A stretch of DNA of 64,000 nt from Firmicutes bacterium UBA2058 (lineage in GTDB: Bacteria > Bacillota > Clostridia > Tissierellales > Sedimentibacteraceae): contig DDAM01000062.1 in NCBI GenBank assembly GCA_002332905.1, positions 268,195-332,194 on the forward strand, in the 5' to 3' direction. Every line of letters starts with the position of its first letter. Position 1 is the stretch's first letter. Made by a program: the position numbers and the translations under genes. Below the pieces are notes generated by a model. It was not told the DNA's origin. It ran no database searches and saw only the letters and a program-made list of their open reading frames with translations. Of this stretch, positions 6,415-14,174 are shown piece after piece.

Positions 6415-8334
6415 ATGAATAATATGAATGAAAAAGTCGATTTAACAGCGTGTACAACAATATGTATGAGAACATGCCAATCAGATTGTGAAAACACATG
6501 CCAAACTTCCTGTGAAATAGGTTGTCAGACTGCTTGTCAACGAAACTGTCAAACATCATGTGAAAAAGCATGTCAATCTGCTTGCCAGAAAGCATGCCAA
6601 ACCTGTCAAACTACATGTTTAAAAGCTTGCCAATCAGATTGTGAAAACACATGCCAAACTTCCTGTGAAATTGGCTGTCAAACCACTTGTCAACTTGGTT
6701 GCCAAACTACATGCGAAAAGGCTTGTCAAGCCTGTCAAGGAGCTTCATGTCAAACCTGTCAAACTACATGTTTAAAAGCTTGTCAAGCAGATTGTGAAAG
6801 CACATGTCAAACTTCATGTGAAATTGGTTGTCAAACTACTTGCCAACTTAGTTGCCAAACGATATGTTTAAGAGCATGTCAAGCAGATTGTGAACACACA
6901 TGTCAAACATCATGCGAAATAGGCTGTCAAACTACTTGCGAGTGGAATTGTCAAACTACTTGCGAATTATCATGTCAAAACTGTCAAGGTGCGGGTTGTC
7001 AAACTGTATGTCAATTAAATAATTGTCAAACATGCCAAGATTGTCAAACTACGTGTATGAGAAACTGCATGACGGATTGTGAAAGTACATGCCAAGAATC
7101 CTGTGAAATTGCTTGTCAGAATTGTCTGGGCAATGTATGTCAAACTGCTTGTCAAAACTGTTTGGGTGATGTATGCCAAACTGCTTGTCAAAACTGTTTA
7201 GGTGATGTATGTCAAACTGCTTGTCAATGTTCAGTCCAAAATAATCAAGGATCTCCTACTCAACCTAATATTGATAATTCTTCTGTATATAGAATTAGAT
7301 TAGTTAATACAAATAATATGTACCTTAATATTTATGGTAATGAAGATGTTAGCAATAATCGTGCAGTTAATATTTACGAATTAGTGCCAAAAGCATATAG
7401 TGAGAGATGGGAATTTAAAAGCATTCAATATAATAATAAAAGTTGTTATTTGATTAATTCTAATTTAGTTAATTCTTATAGTCTTCACAATAGTAACTCA
7501 AACTGTGATATTATTACAACAGTCAGCAACTATAATAATACTGCAATAGAATTAATACCAGATACAAATAGTAATGAGTATAAGATACTATTATCGGGAA
7601 CAAGTTTATATCTTACTGCAACAGGAACTAGCAATAGTAGCCAAGTAAAATGGTTAGCATTAGGAAGTGGTAATCAACTTTGGGAAATAGAAACTATAGT
7701 CCAAACCAATCCACTATTTATTGAACCAAAGTTTCCTTTTACTAGCATTATAAATTCTTATACTCCTCCGATTAGAACCGGAAATACAGTTGAAATCCAA
7801 GGCGTTTTTGAAACATTTAATCAGAGAAATGAAACAATAGTAGCTCACGATTCACGTTTAAGATGGGCTTGCGCTGGTTTTGCATATGCTAATTTATGTT
7901 CTTTCTATGCTAACACAGAGATAAAACCTTGGTGGTTTATATATAGCGCAAATAGTTCTGCCATACTTTGGGTAAAATCTTTACAAAGAGTAATTCCAGT
8001 TTTATCTTATGTAGCACCAAAAACATTCTCTACACAATCTGAGTATTATGCTGCTATAAAATCATATATTGATAATGGTCAACCTGTTATAGTTCATTGT
8101 ACTAAACCAAGTGATCCTAACAATTATACTCATTATGCTCTTGCGTATAAATATGAGGGTAACTGTGAAAAAGCAGAAGATATTTTTGTAAAGGATTCAA
8201 TTAAAACAGGTGGAGAAGATAATTTAACAAGTAATTACGGAAATGGTCAAAGCACATTAAGATACGCTATGAATCAAAGTATTGGTGAAGATATATATGA
8301 AATTAGTGACTTAATAATCTTTGAGCCATTTTAA
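6415..8334 (+). CDS. Cys-ladder / ricin-type lectin / C39-like peptidase fusion protein
   Basis: 639 aa. Residues 1-272 hold 67 cysteines, mostly as CxxxC in register. About five super-repeats carry the core (L/M)(K/R)xCQxDCExTCQxSCEIxC, with short CQTC or CQNC register shifts, and three CQNCLGDVCQTA-type units close the array. Residues ~292-432 resemble a ricin-B lectin fold (YRIRLVNTNNMYLNIYG; GSGNQLWEIE carries the QxW motif). Residues ~475-639 look like a C39/papain-like peptidase with probable C486 (RWACAGFA), H573 (THYALAY) and D594 (FVKDS). There is no signal peptide. It lies after the radical SAM gene and shares its leader with the 70-aa gene. Inference: the array is modified, the lectin binds a cell surface, and the peptidase cuts the array free or attacks a target. 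Confidence 0.75.
   Translation: MNNMNEKVDLTACTTICMRTCQSDCENTCQTSCEIGCQTACQRNCQTSCEKACQSACQKACQTCQTTCLKACQSDCENTCQTSCEIGCQTTCQLGCQTTCEKACQACQGASCQTCQTTCLKACQADCESTCQTSCEIGCQTTCQLSCQTICLRACQADCEHTCQTSCEIGCQTTCEWNCQTTCELSCQNCQGAGCQTVCQLNNCQTCQDCQTTCMRNCMTDCESTCQESCEIACQNCLGNVCQTACQNCLGDVCQTACQNCLGDVCQTACQCSVQNNQGSPTQPNIDNSSVYRIRLVNTNNMYLNIYGNEDVSNNRAVNIYELVPKAYSERWEFKSIQYNNKSCYLINSNLVNSYSLHNSNSNCDIITTVSNYNNTAIELIPDTNSNEYKILLSGTSLYLTATGTSNSSQVKWLALGSGNQLWEIETIVQTNPLFIEPKFPFTSIINSYTPPIRTGNTVEIQGVFETFNQRNETIVAHDSRLRWACAGFAYANLCSFYANTEIKPWWFIYSANSSAILWVKSLQRVIPVLSYVAPKTFSTQSEYYAAIKSYIDNGQPVIVHCTKPSDPNNYTHYALAYKYEGNCEKAEDIFVKDSIKTGGEDNLTSNYGNGQSTLRYAMNQSIGEDIYEISDLIIFEPF
7114..7221 (+). repeat. Three 36-bp in-frame repeats at the end of the Cys array
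   Basis: Three consecutive 36-nt units (7114, 7150, 7186), each coding CQNCLG(N/D)VCQTA, differ at only a few positions. This indicates recent growth of the array by slippage or unequal exchange. Confidence 0.85.
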
Positions 8335-8351
8335 CTAAAATAATTTAAAGC

Positions 8352-8396
8352 AAAATAAGTACAAATACTTTAATGTATTTTGTACTTATTTTTTAT
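8352..8396. terminator. Bidirectional terminator between fusion gene and lipoprotein gene
   Basis: AAAATAAGTACAAATAC pairs with GTATTTTGTACTTATTTT; A and T runs flank both sides. It sits between two convergent genes. Confidence 0.85.
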
Positions 8397-8399
8397 AAA

Positions 8400-9428
8400 T
8401 TAGTTTTCAATTAACTGTATTGAATCAAGCATATATTTCATATCGTAGATTTGTAAGTCATATTCATCTATATATAATTCTAAGTTATATAAAAATTCGC
8501 TATTTAGTTTAATAAGCAATGTAACTTGTTGTTCTGGTGCAGTTACAGTTTTTGATTTAATAGCGTAATCGTAATTATATTTTGTTTTGTCAAATTGATA
8601 TTTATTAATATCATCAGACAAACCATACATTCCTACATTTTTAAAATTTTTAATGTTTTTCATTATATTATTTTCCCAATTAGCTTTTATAAAATTATTA
8701 TATCCGAAAAGTGTACACCCCTTAGTTTTTTGATCACCATTATATACATACGTGTCAAATTCCTTATCTTTTTCTAATCTTGCAGGTATTTTTATTTTTA
8801 AAATATATTTACCTGTATTTTCAATATATACTTTAAATCTATCGTCCTCATCAGTCTTATCTACCACTTCTATTGAATCAATTATAAGCTCTTGCCATAA
8901 GGGTTCGCCTTCTATGAATATATTATCCTCTAACAGATAATTACCGCAGATATTTTCATCAACAGTATTGCCTAAATCATCTTTTCTACTAACAGAGGCA
9001 TAAAAAACTATATCCTTTTTATCATCATTATTTACATCAACGTTATTTATTTTTTTTAATTCTAGTATAGAATTATCTTTATTTCCACTAAATTCAGGCA
9101 AAGTATAAATAACCTCATCACCATTAGCTAAAAAAAATTTTAATTGTCTTTTGTCGTCTTTTAAATATACTGCACTAATTAATTTAGTATCAGGTAAATC
9201 ATTATATTCAATATCAATAATTTGATTATCTAAAATCTCATACCCTGATTCTTTTAATGTATCTATAGTTATTTTCTTTTCAACTGGTTGTTTGTCGGTC
9301 TGCTGAGCATCATCAGATGAAGAAACTGAATTATCTTCTTCACTAATCATTGCAACATCACTTTCCTTAATACATGATGTAAAAATTAAACATATTAAAA
9401 TTATTATCAGTATTAATATTTTTTTCAT
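8400..9428 (-). CDS. Lipoprotein of unknown function
   Basis: 342 aa. Residues 1-18 are a lipoprotein signal with lipobox FTSC (C19 lipidated), followed by a Ser/Asp/Glu linker (SEEDNSVSSSDDAQ). The rest is beta-rich with FG-GAP-like turns (LKKINNVDVNNDDKKDIVFY), seen in surface proteins that report on ligands. Not recognised beyond that. It converges on the fusion gene, and a second decayed copy of its 5' end lies at 9693-9828 with pieces of the fusion gene. The two genes therefore seem to have been duplicated together. Immunity or binding of the locus product is possible but unproven. Confidence 0.75.
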   Translation of the reverse strand: MKKILILIIILICLIFTSCIKESDVAMISEEDNSVSSSDDAQQTDKQPVEKKITIDTLKESGYEILDNQIIDIEYNDLPDTKLISAVYLKDDKRQLKFFLANGDEVIYTLPEFSGNKDNSILELKKINNVDVNNDDKKDIVFYASVSRKDDLGNTVDENICGNYLLEDNIFIEGEPLWQELIIDSIEVVDKTDEDDRFKVYIENTGKYILKIKIPARLEKDKEFDTYVYNGDQKTKGCTLFGYNNFIKANWENNIMKNIKNFKNVGMYGLSDDINKYQFDKTKYNYDYAIKSKTVTAPEQQVTLLIKLNSEFLYNLELYIDEYDLQIYDMKYMLDSIQLIEN

Positions 9429-9552
9429 TTATATACTCCTTTATTTCCATAAATTACTATTTAATTATATAAAACATCAAAGTGTATGTCAACAACTCAA
9501 TAAATCGAAAAACGTCATAATATGTAATATAAAAATTTTATTTGACTATTTA

Positions 9553-9690
9553 GCAATTTATTATCTGGAACAAACTTATATCTTACTGCAACAGGAACTA
9601 GCAATAGTATACAAGTAAGCTTGTGCATGTTTTGCATATGCTAATTTATGTTCTTTCTATGCTAACACAGAGATAAAACCTTGGTGGTTA
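9553..9690 (+). pseudogene. Decayed fragments of the lectin/peptidase gene
   Basis: 9553-9617 matches the lectin part around 7592-7645 (TATCTTACTGCAACAGGAAC shared). It is followed directly by 9618-9690, which matches the peptidase part around 7868-7937 (the segment coding YANLCSFYANTE). The ~220 bp between them in the intact gene are missing and the frame is broken. Confidence 0.85.
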
Positions 9691-9692
9691 TC

Positions 9693-9828
9693 AATATCGG
9701 TCTGTTGATCATCATCAGACGAAGAAACTGAATTATCTTCCTCACCAATCATTGCAACATCACTTTCTTTAATACATGATGTAAAAATTAAACATTAAAA
9801 TTATTATCAGTATTAATATCTTTTTCAT
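9693..9828 (-). pseudogene. Decayed 5' end of the lipoprotein gene
   Basis: 9693-9900 copies 9293-9500, the first third of the lipoprotein gene and its upstream region, at roughly 90% identity. The reading frame opens MKKILILIIIL as in the intact gene, then shifts through a 2-nt loss (AAACATATT became AAACATT). The rest of the gene is absent. Confidence 0.85.
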
Positions 9829-9904
9829 TTAAACTCCCTTTTTTTACCATAAATTACTATTTTATTTTATAAAACATCAAAGTGTATGTCAACAATTCAA
9901 AAAG

Positions 9905-9980
9905 AGAATATGCTATGGATCAAAGTATTGGTGAAAATATATACGAAATTAGTAGATTTGATGATTTTTGACCCATTCTA
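9905..9980 (+). pseudogene. Decayed 3' end of the lectin/peptidase gene
   Basis: Matches 8258-8340: ATGAATCAAAGTATTGGTGA in the intact gene corresponds to ATGGATCAAAGTATTGGTGA here, then the ATATATGAAATTAGT segment and stop region. It lies after the lipoprotein fragment, so the order is scrambled relative to the intact locus. Confidence 0.85.
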
Positions 9981-9990
9981 ACTAAAATTA

Positions 9991-10272
9991 TTAATCTAAA
10001 AAAATAATAATGGCTAAAATAACAAATAGAACTAGTTGAACAAATTTAATTTTATTTACCACATCATCATTAATTTTCTCTAAATATTGTAACATCTCTA
10101 AAAGTAATGAAATTAAATTAATAAAAATCAAAAAAGTCATTGCAGCTCTTAACTGTGAAAAGTTAATAATTGTTTTGTATAACATAAATAAAAGTATTAG
10201 TATTCCCAAAGCGAGAAGAATTAAATAACCATACAGCTTTGATTTTTTTAAGTTTTTTGTAACCTTTTTCAT
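9991..10272 (-). CDS. Small three-helix membrane protein
   Basis: 93 aa. A basic start (MKKVTKNLKKSKLYG) and three hydrophobic segments at about residues 15-35, 45-62 and 73-92 (LVLFVILAIIIFLD at the very end). The ATG at 10270-10272 is chosen because GGGGGAG lies 9 nt upstream; an in-frame TTG further up falls before that site. Not recognised. Its size and place at the end of the Cys-ladder locus and its relics would suit an immunity protein for a membrane-active peptide, but this rests on position only. Confidence 0.6.
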   Translation of the reverse strand: MKKVTKNLKKSKLYGYLILLALGILILLFMLYKTIINFSQLRAAMTFLIFINLISLLLEMLQYLEKINDDVVNKIKFVQLVLFVILAIIIFLD

Positions 10273-10380
10273 AAAAAAATACTCCCCCAAAGCTTTTTAC
10301 CATTTTATATCATAATTCTCGTTTTTTAACATTATGTTTCTTAATTTATAATTAATATTTGATTTCTCTGTTTCAAAACA

Positions 10381-10411
10381 AAAAACGCTATGTTTACTCA
10401 TAGCGTTTTTG
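10381..10411 (-). terminator. Terminator of the cupin gene
   Basis: AAAAACGCTATG..CATAGCGTTTTT with a 5-6 nt loop, continuing into a T-rich run on the minus strand. A 15-nt tandem duplication (CTTTAACAAATGTT) sits between it and the gene. Confidence 0.85.
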
Positions 10412-10442
10412 CTTTAACAAATGTTCTTTAACAAATGTTCTT

Positions 10443-10787
10443 TTAATTCAATGGAAATACTACCACCAACAACATTTTAAATGCTTCCTCAGCATATACT
10501 GCATGAGGTTTTTTAGCTGGCATTATTAATGTCTCTCCAGCTTTTACTATATGTTCTTTACCGTCTACAGTAAGTTTACCTACTCCCTCAAGTACAGTAA
10601 CCATAGCGTCTCCTGTGGAATCATGGCTGCTAATTTCTTCACCCTTATCAAATGCAAATAAAGTCATACTTACAGCTTTGTTTTGTGCTAAAGTTTTACT
10701 TACAACTTGACCGGACATAGTTTGAACTTGTTCTGCCAATGGTAACACTTTTTCATGCTCTATATTTTTTATGAAAGTTTTTATCAT
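10443..10787 (-). CDS. Cupin domain protein
   Basis: 114 aa single-domain cupin. Motif 1 is GDAMVTVLEGVGKLTVDG and motif 2 is GETLIMPAKKPHAVYAEE. The first motif lacks the usual HxH pair (SSHDSTGDAM), while a histidine remains in motif 2 (KPHAV), so metal binding may be weak or altered. Many such small cupins are sugar, polyamine or sulfur-metabolite sensors or isomerases; substrate unknown. AGGAGG precedes the ATG and is the end of composite hairpin element copy E. Monocistronic, with a terminator after it. Confidence 0.85.
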   Translation of the reverse strand: MIKTFIKNIEHEKVLPLAEQVQTMSGQVVSKTLAQNKAVSMTLFAFDKGEEISSHDSTGDAMVTVLEGVGKLTVDGKEHIVKAGETLIMPAKKPHAVYAEEAFKMLLVVVFPLN

Positions 10788-10792
10788 AATAT

Positions 10793-10840
10793 CCTCCTAT
10801 TATGCCACGTAGTGGCAAACGTGAAGTTTTTTTCACGTTA
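10793..10840 (-). repeat. Composite hairpin 5' element, copy E (short)
   Basis: On the minus strand AACGTGAA..TTCACGTT is followed at once by TGCCAC-TAC-GTGGCA and TAATAGGAGG. It corresponds to the first and last hairpins of the longer copies, with different but self-complementary stems. Confidence 0.65.
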
Positions 10841-10993
10841 TTCACTTACTTTTTTTATTATTTTATAATAATACTTGATAAAACCACTAAAAAGTCGAGT
10901 GAAAAAATATGGATTAATCAAGGATTAGTATTATGTATTTATTGTAACACAGAATGAATGAAATATATGTTGTTTTTACAACAGCATAAATAT

Positions 10994-12181
10994 TTATTTT
11001 TCAAAATTAAGAAATTCTCTTTGCCAAGGCTTTAATTCTGATAGTTTATAACCCATAGCCATATCGCTGACAACTATTTGACACAAAATATCTAATTCAA
11101 CCTGACTTAATAATTTAAATACTTCGACATACTCATCATCCCATATACAAGTGTCTAAGACATCTATTAAATCTCTAAGACTATGTACTGATGATTTTAT
11201 CATTGCAATTTTGTCAGAAGTAAATCGACATTCTTGCATTTCACTAATAAACTTTCTTAATTCTTTTGAGCTCATTTGTACACCATCTTTGTAGGTGCTA
11301 GCTACTTCATCTTTTGTATAATCAGATGTAATAAATATTTTGTCTATTTTTTTAATACTTATGCAATGTTTTATATCATAAGATATTTTTATTGTAGCCT
11401 TTTTTGCATACTCTACTTGGCCATAATCCTTTATATCTAGTTTATCTAAAATTGAATCTAGTGCTATCAATAACTTATCCTGCAGTTCAAACAAATCTAA
11501 ATTTTCTAGCATCTCTTGTAGTATAAGTCTATCCTCGGCATAAATATTTAATCGTAATATGTCACTGCTTATTAATTCAAGTCCTAAAATATTTTGCAGT
11601 ACTACTTCAAAAAAATTTAATAACATTACTCTGTAATCTTGATTATATCCCATTAATAAGGCTTTAATATCTTTTTCATCAAATTTATTACAAAAAATAT
11701 TCTCAATATATAACTGCTCTAAATATTTCAGTATGTATTCTACTCCTGTACAATCTATTACTTCAAAGCATAATTGATAGTCAATATCTGCGGGAGTTTC
11801 ATGAGCAGCGTATAAAACATCATATTTTTTAAAGAAAATATCTAGTCCCCCAAATATAGTATCTTGATATGACATATTATCAATTTTCAATGCTGTATTT
11901 TTAATGTTAATTAATAATTCCTTTGCATAAGAAAAATTTTCTTTTTCTAATTCTAAGCCTCTTTCATACAAGGCATTAGCACTATTATAATCTGATGTAG
12001 TTATAGAATTGCTATCCACATTTACTGAATTTAAATACCCATTTATACAATATAATATAGAATCCATTAGCTGCTGAGCCTTTTCAACCGATATAGAGCT
12101 ATGATCATTTGAAGTATATTTTCTGTATTTGTCAGTCAACATCAACATTAGATCATTAATATTTGCATCAACATCAAACAT
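10994..12181 (-). CDS. Conserved helical protein, DUF6179-like
   Basis: 395 aa, predicted almost entirely helical, with no signal peptide or membrane segment. Its ATG (12179-12181) overlaps the stop of the upstream gene (ATGTTTGA), with GGAG just before it, so translation is coupled. An upstream in-frame start would overlap the neighbour by over 100 nt and is not favoured. I recall this pairing, a ~160-aa protein followed by a ~400-aa one, as DUF6323/DUF6179 of Clostridia, but am not certain. No catalytic motif is apparent. Function unknown; probably a two-protein complex with the upstream product. Confidence 0.7.
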   Translation of the reverse strand: MFDVDANINDLMLMLTDKYRKYTSNDHSSISVEKAQQLMDSILYCINGYLNSVNVDSNSITTSDYNSANALYERGLELEKENFSYAKELLINIKNTALKIDNMSYQDTIFGGLDIFFKKYDVLYAAHETPADIDYQLCFEVIDCTGVEYILKYLEQLYIENIFCNKFDEKDIKALLMGYNQDYRVMLLNFFEVVLQNILGLELISSDILRLNIYAEDRLILQEMLENLDLFELQDKLLIALDSILDKLDIKDYGQVEYAKKATIKISYDIKHCISIKKIDKIFITSDYTKDEVASTYKDGVQMSSKELRKFISEMQECRFTSDKIAMIKSSVHSLRDLIDVLDTCIWDDEYVEVFKLLSQVELDILCQIVVSDMAMGYKLSELKPWQREFLNFEK

Positions 12182-12674
12182 TTTCTCCAAAGTCCCCTCC
12201 ATCCTTCTCATCATACTCTTCGTACATGTCTTCGTATAAATCATAATTGTATCTTGAATTTTTACACATATTTTCAAGATAAGTAGACCTTAGTTTTTCT
12301 ATTGAGCCCTGACATTCATTATCAAAATATTTTTTCATACCACCTATTAGCTCATCATCACTAAGATCCTCTAAGGTTTCATTTTTAAAATAATAAAACA
12401 TTTCCTGAAATTCTTCTAAGATTTGCACATAATTGTCTTGCGAAACATATTGTGAATCGCAAAATTCATAGATTAATTTAGGAATTATGCTTTGTCCCAG
12501 CTCTATTCGTCCCATTTCTTTTAATGTATCATGCTGACATCTCACTATTTCATTAACTTCTGATGGAGTCAAAGATAAGCCAAACTGACTTGTGTACTCG
12601 TTGCATGCACTTATTGCTTTTATTGCAACCTGTTTTTTTGCTTCTAATACCGGTAAAAAATATTTTTCTTCCAT
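12174..12674 (-). CDS. Conserved helical protein, DUF6323-like
   Basis: 166 aa. Helical and acidic, ending in a very acidic tail (YDLYEDMYEEYDEKDGGDFG). The core (TPSEVNEIVRCQHDTLKEMG, then ..FCDSQYVSQDNY.. and SDDELIGGM) resembles what I remember of DUF6323, found next to DUF6179 in Clostridia. First gene of a two-gene operon with overlapping stop and start. GGGGAG lies 12 nt before the ATG, a long spacing. TATAAT at about 12710 on this strand may be its -10. Function unknown. Confidence 0.7.
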   Translation of the reverse strand: MEEKYFLPVLEAKKQVAIKAISACNEYTSQFGLSLTPSEVNEIVRCQHDTLKEMGRIELGQSIIPKLIYEFCDSQYVSQDNYVQILEEFQEMFYYFKNETLEDLSDDELIGGMKKYFDNECQGSIEKLRSTYLENMCKNSRYNYDLYEDMYEEYDEKDGGDFGENV

Positions 12675-12768
12675 TTAAAAATACATCTCCCCATAAATAG
12701 ATTATTATTATAGCGATTTAATTGATAGTATATGCTATTATAGGTTTATTTATGATATTTAACAAGTA

Positions 12769-12797
12769 TTGACTTTCTAACACTTTTGTGGTATAGT
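12769..12797 (+). promoter_or_regulatory. Strong orphan sigma-A-type promoter
   Basis: TTGACT (12769-12774), exactly 17 nt, TATAGT (12792-12797). No plus-strand gene follows; two perfect hairpins do. Transcription would start near 12804. Confidence 0.65.
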
Positions 12798-12803
12798 AAT
12801 TAT

Positions 12804-12930
12804 ATAAAAGGTGCTAAAATTTTAGATAATTTTAGCACCTTTTATATTGACACTATTTCTAAAAAAACCAGTTTCACACAGCTTTTATTGAAAGCGGCAG
12901 ATTAATTTGCTAATCTGCCGCTTTCATTTT
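12804..12930 (+). ncRNA. Candidate small RNA with two perfect hairpins
   Basis: From the expected start of the promoter at 12769, the transcript would open with a 16-bp perfect hairpin (12806-12843; AAAAGGTGCTAAAATT and its complement, 6-nt loop). It would end after a 15-bp perfect hairpin (12890-12925; GAAAGCGGCAGATTA and its complement) with an ATTTTAATTT tail. Either hairpin could instead be a terminator for flanking minus-strand genes. No coding potential seen. Confidence 0.35.
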
Positions 12931-12935
12931 AATTT

Positions 12936-13967
12936 CTATTGAAAATTATTAAATACTGGAGTTATTTCAGTGTCTAATAAGTTTAGTCCTGCTTCTTCAA
13001 ATGTTATACCTTCAATGCTGAAAGCTATGTCGGTAACTTCTTTAAATTGCTGCAAGCATAAAACTACAATTTTGCTTAAATCCTCGTATTCCTCTTGAGT
13101 AAGACTTAAAGCTCCCATGCTTAAATCTATTTTAGCGATTCCTTGTGATATGCTAACATCATTTAAGCTAATACCATATGGTATATCATTTTGAACTGCT
13201 AAATCTGATGGAGGCCCATTAAATAATTTTTCTAGTACAATTTTTACTGGATTGCCTACAGCCTCTGCTGAGAATGTTATTGGAACATAGTATCCCGCTA
13301 CTTCTGTTTCTGCGGTCTTATAATATACTGTATAATTTGCTCCGTCCTCTGATCCAACAAGATTTATATTTTCTCTTTCAAATGCAACGTTAATAGGATA
13401 TCCTTTTGCTAAAGATTCGAGTTTTTGACCATCTACCATTATTTCTACTCTATCAATAGTATCAAATTCTGTTAAGGTGTATGCTAAAGCTGTCATCATG
13501 TCTTTCTCATCTTCAATTGTAGCATTATTTAATATATTTTTAGTAAAGTCAACTACGCATAAACCATCTTTTATAGACATACCTATTATTTCTGTACCTT
13601 CTGGAATTACACCATGTAAGCCTGATTGAGCTAGCTCCTTCTCCTTCTCGCTGCCAATTACCATTTTTCTTACTGTAGCCTTTGCTATTCCTTCTTCCCA
13701 AGGTATATTTGTAATTACTGGAACTATAAAGCCATTAATGTCTTTGTAGTATGCAATTATGCTTTTTGTATTAGTATCTGAGTTTATTGTTATTGTTTCT
13801 ACAGCATCTTCTTCTGGCGTTTCATCATCAATTATAGCGAGATCATCAAATACTTTAAGATTTTCATCATTTTTTAAACCTACCATCATATCAAGTGCGC
13901 TACAACCTGTCAGTGCTATAATTATTGCTATTGCTAACGCTATATGTAATAATCTTTTAAAACTCAC
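12936..13967 (-). CDS. GerMN-domain lipoprotein (spore/germination-type)
   Basis: 343 aa. Lipobox LTGC (C22) after a hydrophobic signal. Two GerMN domains follow, at about residues 60-190 and 200-335; each has the pattern of a long strand pair, PFVxRxx/ARKLF-like helix (EGIAKATVRKMVIGS; GNPVKIVLEKLFNGPP) and a VxLSxG strand (GLCVVDFTKN; GIAKIDLSMG). GerM proteins act in the sporulation/germination envelope; in Clostridia similar lipoproteins occur widely. Start is GTG (13965-13967) with AGGAGG 9 nt upstream. Monocistronic. Confidence 0.85.
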   Translation of the reverse strand: MSFKRLLHIALAIAIIIALTGCSALDMMVGLKNDENLKVFDDLAIIDDETPEEDAVETITINSDTNTKSIIAYYKDINGFIVPVITNIPWEEGIAKATVRKMVIGSEKEKELAQSGLHGVIPEGTEIIGMSIKDGLCVVDFTKNILNNATIEDEKDMMTALAYTLTEFDTIDRVEIMVDGQKLESLAKGYPINVAFERENINLVGSEDGANYTVYYKTAETEVAGYYVPITFSAEAVGNPVKIVLEKLFNGPPSDLAVQNDIPYGISLNDVSISQGIAKIDLSMGALSLTQEEYEDLSKIVVLCLQQFKEVTDIAFSIEGITFEEAGLNLLDTEITPVFNNFQ

Positions 13968-14174
13968 TTTTGTATACCTCCTCTAAGTTATCTCTATATA
14001 TAAATTATATTAATAAGTAATACAAGATATGAAAAAATTTATGCTAATATTTAAAAGTTCTCATGATTCAATAAAAATCCTATATAATTTATAAACAACA
14101 TTTTCATTATCTTTAATTATAATTTTAAAAGATAATGAAATGATAAGGTTTTTCAATTGCATGGAGGTATAAAC

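Noticed and set aside
6415..7233. Cys-rich repeat considered as a metallothionein
   Set aside because: Metallothioneins use CxC and CxxC clusters and are short; here spacing is CxxxC over 270 residues, fused to other domains, beside a radical SAM maturase. Metal binding is still possible.
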